Below are positions 61,760-64,000 of a DNA stretch of 64,000 bases, piece by piece. The notes beneath the pieces are model-generated. The model was not told where the DNA came from, ran no database searches, and was given only the letters and a program-made list of their open reading frames with translations. Source of the DNA: Parietaria judaica (taxonomy: Eukaryota > Streptophyta > Magnoliopsida > Rosales > Urticaceae). Position 1 is the first letter of the stretch. Every line of letters begins with the position of its first letter. A program made the translations under genes and the position numbers. The stretch covers positions 22,005,056 to 22,069,055 of the forward strand of contig OX940868.1 in assembly GCA_954871525.1 (NCBI GenBank), written 5' to 3'.

Positions 61760-63492
61760 ATTGATAGAAGAGTGGATAATATTGAAACTTTTTTTTTTCT
61801 TTCGATTCTTAATTTGTGTTATAGAGACTAGAGAGAGTTTGGAATTGATTCCTAAATTTGGAGTTAGTAAGCGAATTATAGGTCAAAGAAGAATTCGTTG
61901 TTGACATTCATGCTCTTTTCAACGATAGAATTCGTACGAATTATATATTAAGAAGAAAAAAAAACTAATGCGATTATTGCAATTACGGTTCAAATTATAT
62001 GAAGAGTCGGGGTGTTATTTCACCCTCTCTCCAAAAAGGCAAGAAAGGACGAGGAATTGACCGAAAAAAGTACCCCAAATGAAACCAAACCTTCAAACAT
62101 GTTTAAAGTCATATGAGCTAGGGCAACGTGCGACGAGGTTCCTTGTCAAGATGGGCATCGCAGATTGGATTCTAAATCTTATAGAGGAACCAGCCTGCCC
62201 AAGCACTTGTTGAGAAGCGAGACTGACAGTTCAATACGGATGACGCAGATTACTTCACGTGGAAAGACCTAACTAACCTTGTCAACTAAAACACCACCTC
62301 AGGTTCTGACGTAACGACTTGGGACCAACGTCTTTGTAATCAAAGCTCATTAGACACATTAAAAGATTAAAATTAGAAGAAGATGGCTTCATTAAGTCAT
62401 TTCTCAAGAACTATGATCATCAATAACCTCAATTTTTTCTTTTCCTTTTTTTTTTTAACTTGGAATCCAATTAATATTTGAAGCTTCCTCACCATTTTTT
62501 TTTTACCACAAACTATATCGACAACGTTTTACCTATGCAATTTAATTGTTTTTGAATATACTCTTTGTTTCTTCTTTATTTCTCATTACCTTCTATATTT
62601 AGCCTCACAATTTTACTAATGAAGCTAACGGCTCTTTTTCACAGTAAGATAATGTAGTGTTGTCACATGTAACGCCGTGATTGTTTCAATTGTTTTTTGC
62701 CTTCAACATGAAGATAGAGTGATCACTTTCCAATCTCATTGATAAGTTTATAACTATAATTATATATATATACATTAATCTAAAATAATAATAAAAAACG
62801 TTTGAACACTTTTAAGTTTTAATCAATTATCTCATTTATCTTATGACAAATCGATCTTCTAGCTAAATCTCAGTGTCTTATTTAAAAGAGATACAAAAAG
62901 TTCACATTGAAAATAAACACAAAATACTATATTATAACTATTAAGTGCTGGTTTTTTCTTTTCTTTATGGGTCCTCAATCTCATCATTATTAATTACACC
63001 ATCACTATGTACCTTTAAATAATATAGATTATATGCTCACTACTTACTTGTATTATATAGTCCCTTTGCCTTTTTCGCTGTTAAAGACATTGGAAATAAG
63101 TTTAAATTAAATACTATAATAACACTCAAAATTCATAAAATAGAAAAAAGTTTTTCCTAAAAGATATTATATTATAATTACTAATGGCCAACTTGCATTT
63201 TACAACGAAAATAGGTAGAAAGCACTGAATTTCCACTGGGTGATCAAATTTAAACCCAGTTTCGGTTCGACCTGAAAACCGGACATAACAGCGAAACAAA
63301 AACCGGAACGACACATACTCAGAAAAAAGAAAAGAAATCACACAATGTCCTAGGAGAAAACCATAAAATGATTTAAAAAAATATCTCCTAGAGTCAATGT
63401 GACGCACATCTCCAGTCCACACCATAGAGTATTCTACGTGGGACCCAGTAAGATACGTTATAAGACAAATCCGTACTTATGATAAAGTGAAA
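61760..63492. other. Intergenic DNA and CBF 3' flank
   Basis: 62070-62340 is GC-richer than its surroundings and may be an old transposon fragment, but neither strand gives a protein I recognise. The CBF 3' UTR should lie next to 63493. Confidence 0.5.
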
Positions 63493-64000
63493 TTAGATAG
63501 AGTAACTCCAAAGCGACACGTCATCATAATACTCCACGTAATCAGTGTCCACGTAATCACTAGGAGGAGGTGGCAGCAGAAGTCCCTCCGCCAGGTCAGC
63601 CATGAGCCCGGGCGCGCCGGCCTCGTCGTCCATGTAAAACACCTGATTTCCCGCCCCCGCCTCCGTCACTCCTGAGGCCGATGCGCCGCCATCCATGCAC
63701 GGACGAAACATTTCGGCAGCCTCAGCCGCGGCGGCGCGTATGTCCTTCGAGTCCGTGGAGGCCGGCACCTGGAGGCGCCACGCGGAGTCAGCAAAGTTGA
63801 GGCACGTGCTCCTCCCGCGCAGGGCCATGGCGGCCACGTCGTGCGCCCGCGCCGCCATCTCGGGGGTCGGGTAGGTCCCGAGCCAGATGCGCGTCTGCGT
63901 CCCTGGCTCGCGCACCTCGCACACCCACTTCCCGTTGTTCCGCTGCCGCACGCCGCGGAACACGGGGTGGCGTGTCTCCTTGAAGACGCGGCGCCCGGCC
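63493..64000 (-). CDS. CBF/DREB1 transcription factor, cut by window edge
   Basis: AP2/ERF factor of the DREB A-1 (CBF) group, which binds CRT/DRE promoter elements and switches on cold and drought genes in the nucleus. The window holds the last 168 residues; the N-terminus lies beyond 64000. The AP2 domain ([19 protein letters not shown], then [20 protein letters not shown]) is preceded by [12 protein letters not shown] and followed by DSAWRL, the two signatures that set CBF proteins apart from other DREBs. The acidic C-terminus ends [10 protein letters not shown], matching the LWSY motif of the group. Like most CBF genes it shows no intron here. The coding part is GC-rich. Confidence 0.95.
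   Translation of the reverse strand, partial: AGRRVFKETRHPVFRGVRQRNNGKWVCEVREPGTQTRIWLGTYPTPEMAARAHDVAAMALRGRSTCLNFADSAWRLQVPASTDSKDIRAAAAEAAEMFRPCMDGGASASGVTEAGAGNQVFYMDDEAGAPGLMADLAEGLLLPPPPSDYVDTDYVEYYDDVSLWSYSI

Overview
The window is eukaryotic and reads as nuclear DNA of a flowering plant, probably a eudicot. The genes have many short exons with GT/AG introns, the intergenic DNA is AT-rich, and nearly all mobile DNA is of plant type: LTR retrotransposons, solo LTRs, MITEs and a small SINE. Five conserved plant genes could be rebuilt exon by exon, and all lie on the minus strand. The species cannot be told from the sequence alone.

Layout. 1-8.4 kb is gene-free and holds an 1,879-bp solo LTR (3209-5087, exact 5-bp target duplication) whose interior carries a 94-bp tandem repeat. 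8.4-19.3 kb is NRPD1, the largest subunit of RNA polymerase IV: 19 coding exons, about 1,473 codons, and probably a non-coding first exon. 19.3-24.3 kb is intergenic with a 102-bp SINE inserted in a tandem duplication and an old LTR. 24.3-33.9 kb is a striking 9.6-kb Ty3-like array, LTR-gag-LTR-gag-LTR, inside a single 5-bp target duplication. 34.5 kb has two truncated tRNA-Gly(UCC) pieces. 35.3-38.9 kb is a NUP50-type nucleoporin with a Ran-binding domain. 40-48.4 kb is a patchwork of a GC-rich gene fragment, two solo LTRs, a duplicated small Ala-rich ORF, a RING-H2 gene that may be broken, and a 1-kb TIR element. 49.0-51.7 kb is a UDP-sugar transporter (UTR2-like). 53.5-56.7 kb is a DUF4378-type protein. 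56.7-63.5 kb is intergenic with a fold-back MITE, tandem duplications and a 28-nt poly(C) run. The right edge cuts a CBF/DREB1 cold-response transcription factor.

The genes do not form one pathway. NRPD1 is the most informative: Pol IV makes the precursor RNAs for 24-nt siRNAs that direct methylation of transposons such as those around it. The best candidates for something unusual are the three-LTR array, whose middle LTR looks like a chimera of the outer two, its gag-only coding capacity with identical breaks in both copies, the SINE, and the tandem tRNA 5' pieces. I saw no CRISPR array, no rRNA and no intact functional tRNA gene.
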